A DNA stretch of 64,000 nucleotides from Pictodentalium vernedei (lineage: Eukaryota > Mollusca > Scaphopoda > Dentaliida > Dentaliidae): the NCBI GenBank assembly GCA_031216915.1, contig CM062297.1, forward strand, positions 183,280,083-183,344,082. Direction: 5' to 3'. This document shows, piece by piece, positions 1-9,192 of the stretch (position 1 is its first letter; each line of letters starts with the position of its first letter). Under the pieces are notes generated by a model. The model was given only the letters and a program-made list of their open reading frames with translations. It did no database searches and had not been told where the DNA came from. Both the position numbers and the translations under genes were made by a program.

Positions 1-70
1 CATCCACATAATATGATGTCTTCAAGTTATGGTACTTGCACTTCATACTATTGTCGAAATATGGACTTTC
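1..70 (-). mobile_element. Partial hairpin MITE (CTGGTAGAG family), cut by window edge
   Basis: The segment matches, in reverse orientation, the outer arm of the better preserved copy at 34566-34810 (shared stretch ending in a degenerate AAGCCC hairpin). Only the end part is inside the window. No coding sequence. Confidence 0.5.
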
Positions 71-424
71 AGTGGCAGAGTGGGTATGGCATTGGACTTC
101 AAAACAAAAGGTCCATGGTCGATCCCCACCAGGGGTAACTGTGTTGTGTCCTTGGGCAAGGCACTTAATCATGATTGCCCATGTGGAGGCATGGTGGTGT
201 AATATACTAAGGCATACTGCATGTGGATGGTGCACTTACTTTCAACAACTTTTAACCCTACTTGTGCTCTGTTAATATAATGAAGACTCTGATAGTTGCT
301 TGCCTTTGCTCTGTGATTCTCTCCGGATACTCCCACTTACTCGACCCATAAAACTGTCTGACACAAGGTGATCCTGGCTGTCGAAAGTGTCATTAAAACC
401 CCAATAAATACAATAGAAATGGAC
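71..424 (+). mobile_element. tRNA-headed SINE, degenerate
   Basis: Starts with an A-box-like TGGCAGAGTGG and a B-box-like GGTCGATCCCC, both expected of a tRNA-derived RNA polymerase III promoter. The body has the GTCCTTGGGCAAGGCACTTAA and CTCTCCGGATACTCC blocks shared with every other SINE in this window, and the 3' end is CATTAAAACCCCAATAAATA. The central block resembles the conserved core I remember from invertebrate MetaSINE-type elements; that relation is inference. Non-coding. Confidence 0.75.
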
Positions 425-678
425 TTTACTCCACCAGTTAACAAATACTATCTCCAAAAACAGGAATTTCAAATTAAAAATATTAACTCTTTAAGTGCTG
501 GAGCTGTGTTGCTTATCAAAACATTTCAGTTCATGGAGCCTGCAAATAACTTCTTTTTTTGTGTCTGTCATGGTGACACCCTACTTTTGCCGGGATAGTA
601 AATTGGAAAGTCTGACAGTTATTTACTAGTGGAACATGTCTTAGGAACATTTTAATACCTATTCTCATGATAGATATT
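425..678. other. Unassigned spacer
   Basis: AT-rich single-copy-looking sequence. No exon, hairpin or repeat relation to the rest of the window was recognised. Confidence 0.5.
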
Positions 679-826
679 ATAAGTTATGGGATGTTTAGTG
701 GTTGGATATGGTGTCATGTGCTGCAAAGTGAGATCAATATTAGACGAGGCGTTAGCCTGGCCTAATATTGATCTCACTTCGCCTCACATGACACTATATC
801 TGACCATTAAACATCCCATAACCTAT
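679..826. mobile_element. Palindromic MITE, copy 1 of 3
   Basis: Nearly complete inverted repeat: ATAAGTTATGGGATGTTTA at the left is mirrored by TAAACATCCCATAACCTAT at the right, and the centre folds around GAGATCAATATTAG / CTAATATTGATCTC. Two relatives follow within 1.4 kb (1768-1927 and 2051-2203). No transposase; superfamily not assigned. Confidence 0.75.
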
Positions 827-838
827 TTATTATGTCAG

Positions 839-1767
839 TGGACAAAATCTAGTATACTCCTTTAATTAATTGGCCCAGTAATTTATTTTCTTGTTGCATT
901 GGTTTGCATCTGGAATTCTCAAAACAGTTGAATGTCAAGGGTGATCACACCAGCCATCTGGAAGTTTAGTGTTTCGACGTACATTGAGCTATCGGATTGG
1001 GTTATCAATCGAAATAAGTTTCTCAATTTGGGACACATATTATAAACAGATTATTTCTTTTTGTTCAAGTAACTTTAATGAAACTTTAATCACATTCAAC
1101 GGACGATTCAGAGCGTTTGCTGTAAGATTGCCATTTTTGAGACTAGGTGGTTGAATGTTATTTCTAAAAACAATATGGTGGACACACAACTAATATTGAT
1201 TTCATTTGGGGGTCACCAATGATGTAATCATCAACCTGATATGGCTTCTTATTATGCCAGTAATTGTTATTGACCAATCAGCTTCAATATCTAGTGACGG
1301 TATATGAGACTGTGTATCATCGAGCTGACTGTATATAGAGCTTATATAGGTCAGTTCCAACATTTTGTTTTTGACATCCAACGCTCGCCTCGATGTTTTT
1401 CCTAATTTCGTGTGTTCAACGAACAACAAATAATTTCATGTGTGTGTCTGTTGAGCAATGTACAACTATAATACGTTTCTTCCAGTCTTTGAGAAATTTT
1501 AATAAACAAATGTAAATAAATACAATAAATAAACCACTAAAACGACATGTATAGAAGCCAACTGGCACTGTCTGAGACGAACTCAAGTGAGAATCCTTAC
1601 CCGAATAATCTGCCCTTCTCAGTTCATGCAAATATTTTTGAGTTACTCCCCCTGGACTGTAAATTTTAACGTCTGTTTTGTTTTGATTTGAATGATTGAA
1701 CTTGAAGGTTGATCGATTACCAACATAAGTTACACTTATGGTTGTGTCTCTTTCAAAGGACTGACAT
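839..1767. other. Unassigned spacer with weak repeat traces
   Basis: No gene. Part of 1186-1420 shares short words (TTATTATGCCAGTAATTG, GACCAATCAGC) with the flanks of the palindromic MITEs next to it, so it may be a decayed relative. Nothing else was recognised. Confidence 0.4.
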
Positions 1768-1927
1768 AATAAATATGTTACAGGGCTTTCAGTGGGCAGA
1801 TATGGTGTGATTTCAGACTCCGCGAGATCAATATTAGGCTTGGCCTTCAGCCTCGCCTAATATTGATCTCACTTTGCCTTATATCACACCATATCTGCCC
1901 ACTGAAAGTGACGTAACTTATAATAGG
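1768..1927. mobile_element. Palindromic MITE, copy 2 of 3
   Basis: Arms around CAGTGGGCAGATATGGTGTGA and its mirror, with the same inner stem (GATCAATATTAGGC) as copies 1 and 3. The outer arms differ from copy 1, so this is a diverged subfamily. Stem is long and only lightly mismatched. Confidence 0.7.
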
Positions 1928-2010
1928 CCACCACCATTTATCCACGCTGATTGGTTGACTCCAAGAGCTGACATAATAATATAGAGCACAATGTGGATTT
2001 TAGGCTTAAA

Positions 2011-2053
2011 CATTATTATTATTATTATTTTTATTATTATTATTATTATTATA
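2011..2053. repeat. ATT microsatellite
   Basis: Run of ATT/TTA trinucleotides with one interruption, directly abutting the third palindromic MITE. Confidence 0.9.
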
Positions 2054-2203
2054 AGTTACTGGATGTTCAGTTGGGTAGATATGGTGTCACGTAAGGTGCA
2101 GTGAGAACAATATTAGGCGAGGCTAAAGCCTCACCTAATATTGTTCTCGCTGAGCCTCATGTGACACAGTATCCACCTTTTAAACATCCCATAATGTATT
2201 TAT
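2051..2203. mobile_element. Palindromic MITE, copy 3 of 3
   Basis: ATAAGTTACTGGATGTTCAG at left mirrors the right end TAAACATCCCATAATG; the inner stem is GAACAATATTAGGCGAGGC and its mirror. Closest relative is copy 1. Confidence 0.75.
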
Positions 2204-2511
2204 TATGCCAGTCTTATTTCCTCTGAAATTTCATCATCAGTTGTGTTTACAAGCCATTTCATGTTTCCATTAAATTTTCCTGTTGACATTCATTTGTTTA
2301 CAAAACAGATGCGTAGTGATGCATGCAAGAGGAGTAATCCAACATTTCACTGGCAGTTAATATACCCACAGTATCAGTATTTTGAATATTAATATGGTGT
2401 TAATTCTTCTGTCCTAGGTCACTTGTTATGATAGTTTATCGGTTAATCTATCCCGCTGGCAAAATAAAACAGAATATCTCTCCAGAAGTGACATGCATGA
2501 CACAAAACGTC
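2204..2511. other. Unassigned spacer
   Basis: AT-rich. Nothing recognised. Confidence 0.5.
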
Positions 2512-2526
2512 AGATGAATATCACTA

Positions 2527-2853
2527 GGGAGCATGGTGGCTCAGTGGTAGACTGTCGGTATGATTCACATTGTGTTCTTGGGCATGGTACTTGATCCCAG
2601 TTGCCTACATGGGGGCACGACGATGCCATGTACTAAGGCATACTGCACGTCGATGGTGTACATGTCTTCAACCACTGTAATCTTGCTTGAACAGAGCTTG
2701 AACAGAGTTAGAATGTTGAGGAGCTGACAGTTTCTCATCGATGCTCGGTGGTTCTCTCCGGGTACTCCGACTTCCCCCACTCTGTAAAACTGTCAAGGTC
2801 ACGATTAGCCATTGTGCATAAAAGTATGTGACCTTAAACACCAATAAATAAAT
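2527..2853 (+). mobile_element. tRNA-headed SINE with target duplication
   Basis: Begins GGGAGCATGGTGGCTCAGTGG (A box TGGCTCAGTGG) and ends CCTTAAACACCAATAAATAA. Imperfect 15-bp direct repeats flank it (2512-2526 and 2854-2868, core AGATGAATAT, 2 mismatches), as expected for target-primed insertion. The region that holds the B box in the copy at 40624-40994 is shortened here, so this copy is probably not transcribable on its own. Same subfamily as 40624-40994: both carry the doubled GCTTGAACAGAG block. Confidence 0.85.
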
Positions 2854-2868
2854 AGATGAATATTACTG

Positions 2869-3382
2869 AATGTTTTTAATATTTGGATTTTTTTTAATTA
2901 AAATGTTTGGCTTTTTTTTTTTTCTTTCTTTTTTTTTACTTAAGGTTAAAGTCAGTATCTATGGCTATATCACCACCACAACATTTAAGTATGAATTTGA
3001 GTTTGACCAATAGTTTATACCTCTGCTGCCCACTTTAGAGGACTTCCACCATGGGTGTCGCATGGTTAATGCTTTTGTTAAGAAGCAGAACTTGTTTACT
3101 ACAGTAATCAAGTACTACTATACTCCTGGGATTCCCACAGAGAATTAATTGCCACTGCAACATCATTTATTTGCAATTAAAACATCACAATGCATACAGG
3201 AAATGATTCAACCACTCATGAAAACTTGCTCACTGAAGCATGAGATAATTCAGGTACCACTCAAAAACTGTTGGTATCCTCTATTTTCTAATTTTTTGTT
3301 TTCATGTAATATAGCTTAGTGGATTTGATTAATTTGTTTGATAAAGTGTCAGGAACTTGTTATGTTTCCTTGTGTATTGGCA
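2869..3382. other. Unassigned spacer
   Basis: T-rich tracts at 2888-2940 and AT-rich sequence; no gene or repeat family recognised. Confidence 0.45.
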
Positions 3383-3640
3383 TTTAACAACACTTTGAAC
3401 TCCCAGGGTCACCTGGTCTTGGACAGTTTTATGGGTAGAGGAAGCTGGTGTATCCAGAGAGAACCACCAACCAGTGGCAAACTACTGTTAGACTCTCCAA
3501 CATACTAACTCTGCACAAGCAGAGTTAACAGCAATTGAAGGCAAGTTCACCATCAACCTGCAGTATATCTTAGTGCACAATGCCCCCCCCCCCCCCCCCC
3601 CCCATAATGCACTCCCATCAGGAACTTGTGCTCAAGCACT
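3383..3640 (-). mobile_element. SINE, degenerate, interrupted by a C tract
   Basis: Minus-strand relative of the other SINEs: reads GACAGTTTTATGGGTAGAGG, then AACTCTGCACAAGCAGAGTT. The tRNA head is missing. A run of 21 C at 3583-3603 replaces the usual CACCGTGCC segment. Confidence 0.65.
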
Positions 3641-3712
3641 CATAATTGTTTAAGACCATGTCAGTTCTGCTGTAGAAAACCTAGCAAATTTAGAGACAAA
3701 TATTTCATCACT

Positions 3713-3778
3713 TGAGTGTAACAAAGCACCATCTGCAATGCAAATGCATTGCAGATGGTGTCTTGTTGCACTCAAGGG
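3713..3778. repeat. Inverted repeat (hairpin)
   Basis: TTGAGTGTAACAAAGCACCA followed by its near mirror around CATTTGCATTGCAGATGG. A half-copy of the same hairpin can be seen near 12060-12120 and 18034-18080. Confidence 0.6.
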
Positions 3779-4275
3779 TCAATTTATAATATTGCATTGT
3801 TTAATTATTGTGAAAACTTGCTAAGAGGCAGAAAATCATTATGTGAAAAGGGAAACATTTGGTCTCCTAGCATTTTGAAGGACTATATAATTTGATTTAC
3901 AACTTACAGCTTTTTTTAAAACCATGATTACCAACTGTTCTCTTCATAAATCTGCTTCCGTTTATTGTTTAAAAAAGTGCTCCTTTGCTTTCAAAGCAAT
4001 AAAAGATATAGTGTTTTTTCAGAAGGACTGGAAAGAACATTCTGTGAAAATATTTTTTGCAAGCTAGATTTGACTTATGTATCATTGTACATTTAAAGCA
4101 GTAAAAGTTATTAACATAACTGTCAAAGAACAAAGTCTTATATACAAACTGAATAATGAAAGAATATTAGAATTTTAATTATCTCTTAACCCTTTCACAA
4201 TGATACGCAAACATAAAGAAATTGGTCAAACCATTCATATCTTCACCATGAGAAAAGAAAACAGAAGACACCTTT
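3779..4275. other. Unassigned spacer
   Basis: AT-rich; ends in a weak TTAACCCTTTCACAATG motif (4187-4203) that looks like one end of a TTAA MITE without a visible partner. Confidence 0.4.
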
Positions 4276-4745
4276 TTTAGCTGTGACTAGCAGCTCTATA
4301 AGTGGCAATGTCGGTCTGTCTGTCGGTCTGTCTGTTGGTCTGTCTGTCGGTCGGTCTGTCTGTGACCAACGAGTTTCAAAACTCAATAACTTTTGAAATA
4401 CTTGATGGAATGACTTTATATTTGGCATGTAAGTGTATCTTATTGATGTCTAGCCACTGTTCAATGCATGTGTTGTTCCAAACATTTTTCTTGGAGTTGT
4501 CGGTCGGTCGGTCGGTCTGTCTGTGACCAACGAGTTTCAAAACTCAATAACTTTTGAAATACTTGATGGAATGACTTTATATTTGGCATGGAAGTGCATC
4601 TTATTGATGTCTAGGCACTGTTCAATGCATGTGGTGTTCCAAATATTTTTCTTGGAGTTATGGCCCTTGAAAAACTTAGAATTTTGTGAGATTTCACCAC
4701 CCGTCGCAGCTATGGCGTCGATGTCGCAATTTTTTCTCCTACTAG
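4276..4745. mobile_element. Tandem-core element with GTCT/GTCG microsatellite linkers
   Basis: Left end TAGCTGTGACTAGCAGCTC is mirrored inside the right end by GTCGCAGCTA. Between them lie two copies of a roughly 140-bp unit (about 4362-4497 and 4525-4664) differing at few positions, each preceded by a (GTCT)n/(GTCG)n microsatellite (4313-4361, 4498-4524). The asymmetric inverted ends suggest the same class as the Helentron-like elements further on. The short open frames here are by-products of the repeat. Confidence 0.5.
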
Positions 4746-5009
4746 ACATTTGACAATAGCTTGGGGCATCTCTGAGGTGGATTTAGGGGTGTGTGTGCCC
4801 ATCCCCCTCCAGAATTTTTCCAGTTGGGAGTTTTTTGTCTGGATTGTAGTCTAAGCAATTCTCTCTTGGTAGTAATCATGTACTTTCTTAAACGACTAGA
4901 TTTGATACCTGGACTTGTGTCACACACTCAGTCGGTCATACAAATGGAGGACTGTACTACATGATTAAGGCTGTTGGGGCTCAGCATGACCAATTTGGAA
5001 TACTGGTTA
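4746..5009. other. Unassigned spacer
   Basis: No gene or repeat recognised. Confidence 0.4.
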
Positions 5010-5247
5010 TTTATTTATTGGGGTTTACTTTGACAGCTAGGGTCACCTCATGTAGGACCGTTTTACGGGTGGGGGAAGCCAGAGTACCTGGAGAAAACCA
5101 CTGAGCAATGGCAAGCAACCACCAGACTCCCCAACATACTAGCTCCACACAAGCAGGGTTAGCATTGGTTGAAGACAAGTGCACCATTGACATGCAATAC
5201 ACCTTAGTACACAGCACCACTGTGCCTCCACACATGCAATCAGAATT
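5010..5247 (-). mobile_element. SINE lacking its head, fused to the next SINE
   Basis: Minus-strand SINE with its (TTTA)n tail at 5010-5022 and body up to CAATCAGAATTAAG. The tRNA-derived head is absent and the tail of the complete copy at 5251-5612 begins at exactly that point. Confidence 0.8.
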
Positions 5248-5250
5248 AAG

Positions 5251-5612
5251 TATTTATTTATTTATTTATTAATGTTTAAGGTCACATATTTATGCACAAT
5301 GGCTAATCATGACCGTGACAGTTTTACGGGTGGAGGAAGCTGGAGTACCCGTAGAGAACCACTGAGCAACGGCGAGCAGCTGTCAGCTCCCCAACATACT
5401 AACTCCACACAAGCAGGGTTAGCATTGGTTGAAGACAAGTGCACCATCGACGTGCAGTACACCTTAGTACACAGCACCACTGTGCCTCCGCACATGCAAT
5501 CAGAATTAAGTGCCTTGCCCAAGGATACAACACAGTTACCCTTGGTGGGGATCAAACCAATGGCCTTTCAGTTTGAAATTCTATGCTGTAACTACTGAGC
5601 CACTGCAACTTC
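5251..5612 (-). mobile_element. tRNA-headed SINE, nearly complete
   Basis: Minus strand. Tail (ATTT)n at 5251, body with AAGTGCCTTGCCCAAGGATA, then the reversed B-box region GGGGATCAAACC and reversed A box ACTGAGCCACTG at the head. Body is very similar to 5010-5247, so the two form a dimer. Confidence 0.8.
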
Positions 5613-5639
5613 CTGGATTATTGATTCAATACATATTAA

Positions 5640-5887
5640 TTAACCCTTTACCTAACGAATCGCCCGCATCCGCTCAAGTAGTATGCAAATTGAGCAGTTG
5701 AAAAAATAAAAATTTTCAAAAAATTTCAACAAAACCATATAATGTGACCCCTCGTTGGAACGAGCTCATCGAGCTCGTTCCAACGAAGGGTCACGTGATA
5801 TGGTTTTGTTGATTTTTTTTAAAAATATAAAAAAATGATATTTAAAATAATAAATTTTGATATTGTCTGCGTTGTGTAAAGGGTTAA
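5640..5887. mobile_element. piggyBac-like TTAA MITE (type A1) with central hairpin
   Basis: TTAA flanks (5640-5643, 5884-5887), termini CCCTTTACCTAACG and its mirror GTAAAGGG. Centre 5727-5811 is a near-perfect palindrome around GGAACGAGCTCATCGAGCTC. TTAA duplication with CCC/GGG ends is the hallmark of piggyBac elements; the assignment to that superfamily is inference since no transposase is present. Confidence 0.8.
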
Positions 5888-5966
5888 ACAAGAAACTGCA
5901 TGCATGTATATTTTATTCATTCACTAATAAAGTTCCAAGAAGTGTTGAGTATTTTAATCCCCACTG

Positions 5967-6042
5967 ACTAATATTCCAACTACATCATCAATGTGTGCCT
6001 TTGATGAAGGCATGCCTTGATGATGAATTTGGAATATTAGTC
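5967..6042. repeat. Inverted repeat
   Basis: CTAATATTCCAACTACATCA is mirrored by TGATGAATTTGGAATATTAG, with an inner GCATGCC stem. Small foldback, family unknown. Confidence 0.55.
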
Positions 6043-6175
6043 AGTCACTGCTTCACAGCCATCACAGGTTGGACAAATCTGGTTTACACACCCCCTTCCC
6101 CAGTCAGTTATCTTCGCGATACCCAAATAGCAAGAAATTAAGTTTACTCAGATTGCTATATTTATGCTTTAACCC

Positions 6176-6908
6176 TTTGATACTTTGGTACGTCTTATGA
6201 CGTACGAAATCAAACAACGCTTTGATACTTTGGTACGTCTTATGATGTACGAAATCAAACAACGCTTTGATACTTTGGTACGTCTTATGACGAACGAAAT
6301 CAAACAACGCTTTGATACTTTGGTACGTCTTATGATGTACGAAATCAAACAACGCTTTGATACTTTGGTACATCTTATGACGAACGAAATCAAACAATGC
6401 TTTGATACTTTGGTACATCTTATGACGAACGTAATCAAACAACGCTTTGATACTTTGGTACCTCTTATGACGAACTAAATCAAACAACGCTTTGATACTT
6501 TGGTACGTCTTATGACGAACGAAATCAAACAACGCTTTGATACTTTGGTACATCTTATGACGAACGAAATCAAACAACGCTTTGATACTTTGGTACGTCT
6601 TATGATGTACGAAATCAAACAACGCTTTGATACTTTGGTACGTCTTATGACGTACGAAATCAAACAACGCTTTGATACTTTGGTACATCTTATGACAAAC
6701 GAAATCAAACAACGCTTTGATACTTTGGTACATCTTATGACGAACGAAATCAAACAACGCTTTGATACTTTGGTACATCTTATGACGAACGAAATCAAAC
6801 AACGCTTTGATACTTTGGTACGTCTTATGATGTACGAAATCAAACAACGCTTTGATACTTTGGTACGTCTTATGATGTACGAAATCAAACAGCGCCTTGA
6901 TACTTTGT
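6176..6908. repeat. 45-bp satellite, 16 full units plus a partial
   Basis: Unit starts TTTGATACTTTGGTACGTC and contains the palindrome GTACGTC-TTAT-GACGTAC. Units differ by a few substitutions (GACGTAC, GATGTAC, GACGAAC variants). Because 45 is a multiple of three and the unit lacks stops, it is open in frames on both strands (247 codons on the minus strand). I regard those frames as non-coding. Confidence 0.9.
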
Positions 6909-7041
6909 GGTCATTTGTTTTGTTATTATTTTTCGATTTTTTAAAGTTAAAACCTAAATTCCTATTTTCTCCCGAATAGTGCTCAGTGACAACTGTTGAG
7001 CCAAATGTTATCGCAGCTTAAAATACTAATATAATCCTGCT

Positions 7042-7312
7042 GTCAAGACTTCTCAACCGGTTGAGTGCAAGAAGCCACTATCAGGGCTTTCAAAAAATGA
7101 GGACAGCAGAGTAAAAGCCAACATTTTCCTTGCTTATATTCATATTCAGTCAAACACAAATAATATTTTGTTTATATAAAAAAAAATTATTACAAATTAT
7201 TGGAGAGTGCCCACAGGCACTCTCCAATAATTTGTAATAAAATTAGTTTTGAATAACAAATTCAGACCACCAAAAATAACCTAGCCCTCAACCAGATAAT
7301 CACTAATGTGAA
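7042..7312. mobile_element. Hairpin MITE (CTGGTAGAG family) nested in the TTAA element
   Basis: Ends AACCGGTTGAGTGCAAG and the mirror TAGCCCTCAACCAG; centre is a hairpin GGAGAGTGCCCACAGGCACT (7203-7224) with extended ATTACAAATTATT arms. Same family as 34566-34810, 39770-40065 and 50895-51232. Confidence 0.65.
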
Positions 7313-7549
7313 AAATATCTTGTTATTTGTACTTTCCGACATTTGACGTCGCAGTTTGAAAAAACGTTGAAGAAACAGAATTCCCAGTGACTTTTGAACG
7401 TCAGAATAATTAAAGTCTCAAAGGGTTAAATGAAATTATCTTCTCTGTAATGATGATGAACCTTAATGGATTTATTAGTTTTAATTGAGGTGATTTGTTT
7501 TACATAATACTCTTTTGGAAACAGTAAGACTTATGGGTTCAGAGCTCTT

Positions 7550-8480
7550 GGGGTGTCCCGCAGAAAATGTGAAACAAAATCACCAAAACTACACAAAGCT
7601 TCATATATGGTATATAGCTTAGTTGTAGATACTTACAGATCAAGTTCGAATTTCATTCCCCATCTGTCCATCTGTCCAGAATTGTTTTCCCAACTTTTTT
7701 TCCTTATGGATGGACATATTGAGAAACTTTTTGGTATACAGCTTTGTTATGGATACTTACAGATCAAGTAAAAATTTAGTTCCGCCCAGTTCATGTTTGG
7801 TGGAGTTACTGCCCTTGAACTTAGTTACCGTTTTTCAGACTTTTTTTTCGTTATGGATTGACATATTGAGAAAAATATTATATATATAGCTTTGTTATGG
7901 ATACTTTCAGATCAAGTTCAAATTTTGTTCCACTCTGTTGATTTTTGGTGAAGTTACTGCCCTTGAATTTAGAATTTTTAGAGTTTTCTGGATTTTTTTT
8001 CATTTTCCGGACTTTTTTTCATTATGGTTGGACACATTGAGAAAATTTTTGGTATATAGCTTTGTTATGGATACTTACAGATCAAGTTAGAATTTAGTTC
8101 CGCTCAGTTAATTTTTGGTGGAGTTACTGCCCTTGAACTTAGTTACCGTTTTTCAGACTTTTTTTTCGTTATGGATTGTCATATTGAGAAAAATGTTATA
8201 TATATAGCTTTGTTATAGATACTTAAAGATCAAGTTCAAATTTTGTTCCACTCTGTTGATTTTTGGTGGAGTTACTGCCCTTGAATGTAGAATTTTTAGA
8301 GTTTTCTGGATTTTTTTTCCTTTTCCGTACTTTTTTTCGTTATGGTTGGACATTTTGAGAAAATTTTGGATATATAGCTTTGTTGTGGATACTTACAGAT
8401 CAAGTTCGAATTTCATTCCACTTGGTTGATTTTTGGTGGAGTTACTGCCCTTGAACTTAGAATTTTTACCATTTCCCTGA
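7550..8480. repeat. Tandem array with 318-bp higher-order period
   Basis: The marker GTTATGG...ACATATTGAG recurs at about 7703, 7850, 8022, 8168 and 8340, i.e. spacings 147, 172, 146, 172. Two unit types alternate, giving a dimeric period of 318. Followed at 8520-8545 by a TGGCG/CGCCA hairpin that may mark the element's right end. Probably the core of a tandem-core mobile element. Confidence 0.7.
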
Positions 8481-8689
8481 CTTTTTTATATGCCTGCATA
8501 ATGTTTTATAATTTCTGGAAGTATGGCGTATTATGCGCCATCGGACGGCATCCTCTGGTTTTAGATGAAACCTTTGGTGGGCCCAAAATATGTTTTGATC
8601 GCATCATATCGCCTCATTTGTTAACTTTAAATTTTACCCGGTCCAAAAATTGTAAACCGGCTAATTTCTTTTAACCAGTTAACTGGTGC

Positions 8690-8810
8690 CAGCCCTGCTC
8701 TTGACACTCTCAGTATATTCAAGGAATACAAGCCTTCAAGTTGTGATACCTGCACTTCAGAATAAAGCCCCAATATTGGCATCCAGCACTCTACCAATTA
8801 AATAAGAAAG
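8690..8810 (-). mobile_element. Partial hairpin MITE (CTGGTAGAG family)
   Basis: Contains AAGCCCCAATATTGGCATCC and ends CAGCACTCTACCAATTAA, the mirror of the family's TTAACTGGTAGAGTGCT end. The central hairpin and other arm are missing. Confidence 0.6.
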
Positions 8811-9192
8811 GTCATCATCATTTCACTATTAGAGAAGCATCACACTGAAAGGGGTCTCAGGATGGTTGCTTTCGTCAGTGTGTCAGCATTGTCACATACA
8901 AATGTGCCCCTGTCTGTATAGCGTCTATCAGAAAGTGAGTTGTCATTCTTGGACTAACTACTACCGGGTGGTATTTGCGGTATTGTAAACATTACGACTC
9001 AGATTGATAGCACATAGTCAAATTTCCCCTTGGGGCAAACACCACAGAATTCCTTGGGACCCCCGACATCAACTCACCCCAGTCAGGAATGGGTTGGTGG
9101 AATGGGGTCCCAAGGTGTTCTCCCCCATGGAAAAATGTGCTTGGCAATCAATATGACATCACAATCAACATCGGCTTGTTACGCTGCACATC
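8811..9192. other. Unassigned spacer
   Basis: Nothing recognised except the target duplication TGCACATC at its end (9185-9192). Confidence 0.4.

Larger units (their letters stand above)
6169..7429. mobile_element. TTAA element whose terminal repeat is tandemly amplified
   Basis: TTAA at 6169-6172 and 7426-7429. Left terminus CCCTTTGATACTTTGGTACG and right terminus mirror CCCTTTGAGACTTTAATTAT are clear terminal inverted repeats. The left terminal repeat continues as the 45-bp satellite at 6176-6908, and a second MITE (7042-7312) sits in the right half. No transposase. Confidence 0.75.

Noticed and set aside
3583..3603. Functional C tract
   Set aside because: Homopolymer inside a decayed SINE; likely a slippage product or assembly-sensitive run.
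4302..4753. Cys/Leu/Ser-rich frames over the GTCT/GTCG repeats
   Set aside because: Microsatellite translation only.
6104..6847. 247-codon repetitive protein on the minus strand (and 159 codons on the plus strand)
   Set aside because: Both strands are open only because the 45-bp unit is a multiple of three without stops. The array is derived from a transposon terminal repeat, so a gene is unlikely.
6176..6908. CRISPR-like regular repeat
   Set aside because: Units are contiguous with no unique spacers, and the DNA is eukaryotic. It is a minisatellite.
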